35,698 nt of DNA from Planctomycetia bacterium (lineage in GTDB: Bacteria; Planctomycetota; UBA8108; UBA1146), in contig JAACCY010000113.1 of assembly GCA_009937185.1 (NCBI GenBank), positions 1-35,698 of the forward strand. The letters are read 5' to 3'. A program made the translations under genes and the position numbers. The notes under the pieces were generated by a model that had not been told where the DNA came from, ran no database searches, and saw nothing but the letters and a program-made list of their open reading frames with translations. Positions 34,986 through 35,698 of the stretch are shown one piece after another (the first letter of the stretch is position 1; the number at the start of each line of letters is the position of its first letter).

Positions 34986-35698
34986 TTAGGGCGAAAGTCT
35001 CCAGACATCTTTGGGTAGTTTCTCCAGTTCATGACGGATAATCGGTAATTTCTGAGCTAAATGTGGATCCGATCCGATCTGTTGGAGCAATTCTTGAAGA
35101 TCTCTCAAATCGTCAATATCGTTGACCGGCTCCAGCAACCGTGGACTTTTCCCGAGCGATTCGAGTTTTATCTTCAAATCTTTGAAGGAAATCGAGTCCG
35201 CCGAGCGAAAGGCTCCTAAAACGAGATGAGCCAGATTTGAATCTCCCCCGGGCAACCCCAATAGACAGAATCCACCATCTGAAGAAGCCTGAAGAACCGT
35301 CTCTCCGCTGTTCACATGATCAAAAGCCGCCTGAATGTCACATTCTTTCTGTGCTGGAGCATCGGAGCCGACCAACACCACTCCATTCTTTGCAGAGCAC
35401 AACGCATCGGTCATAGAGATGCATAATCGTTGCCCTAGTGATCCAGAGCCCTGATCTCTGTAATACCAACGCTGCCCATCGGATCGGCTATCCCGCCCCT
35501 CAATTCGCGCCTTCACCGACAAAGAGTGGGTTTCCGTCGTCGATAAATATGGAAAAAAAAGAGAAGCGTCCTCACGGTCCCCGCAAAATATCCGTAAAGC
35601 CTTTATTGATGACAAGTTAGAAACCCTATCGACGAGCATCGCAGCCGCGAAACGACTGGCAATCTCAGATCCGAGATCTAATGCAAGGCGGGTTTTGA
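34986..35698 (-). CDS. DUF2064 glycosyltransferase-like protein (5' end outside window)
   Basis: The minus-strand frame is open to the right edge and reads KTRLALDLGSEIASRFAAAML at its start, which is the conserved KTRL motif near residue 15 of the DUF2064 family, also called rSAM/selenodomain-associated transferase 1. So about 10-15 residues are missing. Further matches are VGSDAPAQ and ASSDGGFCLLGLPGG, typical nucleotide-sugar binding segments of this GT-A-like fold. Its substrate is unknown. An ATG at 35639 is internal, not the true start. mcsA follows after 65 bases, in the same direction. Confidence 0.85.
   Translation of the reverse strand, partial: KTRLALDLGSEIASRFAAAMLVDRVSNLSSIKALRIFCGDREDASLFFPYLSTTETHSLSVKARIEGRDSRSDGQRWYYRDQGSGSLGQRLCISMTDALCSAKNGVVLVGSDAPAQKECDIQAAFDHVNSGETVLQASSDGGFCLLGLPGGDSNLAHLVLGAFRSADSISFKDLKIKLESLGKSPRLLEPVNDIDDLRDLQELLQQIGSDPHLAQKLPIIRHELEKLPKDVWRLSP

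Noticed and set aside
1-35698. CRISPR arrays, insertion sequences, phage genes, tRNA or rRNA
   Set aside because: No repeat-spacer pattern, transposase or integrase motif, or conserved RNA sequence was seen by eye. A tRNA or CRISPR finder would settle this.

Overview
The window looks like chromosomal DNA of a Gram-negative, aerobically respiring bacterium, most likely a planctomycete or a close relative. I infer this from four things: a two-repeat dockerin-type C-terminus on a large secreted protein of planctomycete style; an alternative complex III (ACIII) cluster fused to a caa3 oxidase cluster; ClpC with McsA and McsB in a cell that also has lpxB (lipid A synthesis); and frequent TTG and GTG starts behind strong Shine-Dalgarno (SD) sites. 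The taxonomic call is inference. I saw no rRNA or tRNA gene, CRISPR array, insertion sequence or phage gene.

Region 1 (1-2673, minus strand): an SUF Fe-S cluster assembly operon read as Rrf2-family regulator, sufB, sufC. SufC runs off the left edge only a few residues short of its end. A perfect 17-bp palindrome next to a plausible promoter lies upstream of the regulator.

Region 2 (2892-4822, plus strand): ctaB (heme O synthase) and a DUF3179 protein, overlapping by ATGA.

Region 3 (4847-20691, minus strand): a respiratory supercluster. ctaA (heme A synthase) comes first, then about 200 bp, then actA-B-C-D-E-F (ACIII, quinol:cytochrome c oxidoreductase), a small one-helix protein, a SCO copper chaperone, ctaC-D-E-F (caa3 oxidase), and a second short subunit III-like protein. 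ACIII would oxidise quinol and pass electrons through the ActA, ActE and CtaC cytochrome c domains to CtaD. CtaA and CtaB make its heme and SCO loads CuA. CtaD carries the YSHP motif of A2-type oxidases. The 5' end of ctaD is anomalous and may hide a frameshift.

Region 4 (20692-23654): a 424-bp divergent intergenic region holding a perfect 20-bp palindrome and two further inverted repeats, then an 825-residue secreted protein with fibronectin III-like repeats, a cohesin-like region and a dockerin-like tail, closed by a very strong intrinsic terminator.

Region 5 (23763-29169, minus strand): a tightly packed operon of class I glutamine amidotransferase-like hydrolase, lpxB, an unknown two-helix membrane protein, aroB and a MATE transporter. 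folC (plus) diverges from it and meets clpC with overlapping stop codons.

Region 6 (30593-35698, minus strand): a DUF2064 glycosyltransferase-like gene (5' end outside the window), mcsA, mcsB and clpC. The last three form a protein-arginine phosphorylation and degradation module, with no ctsR in view.
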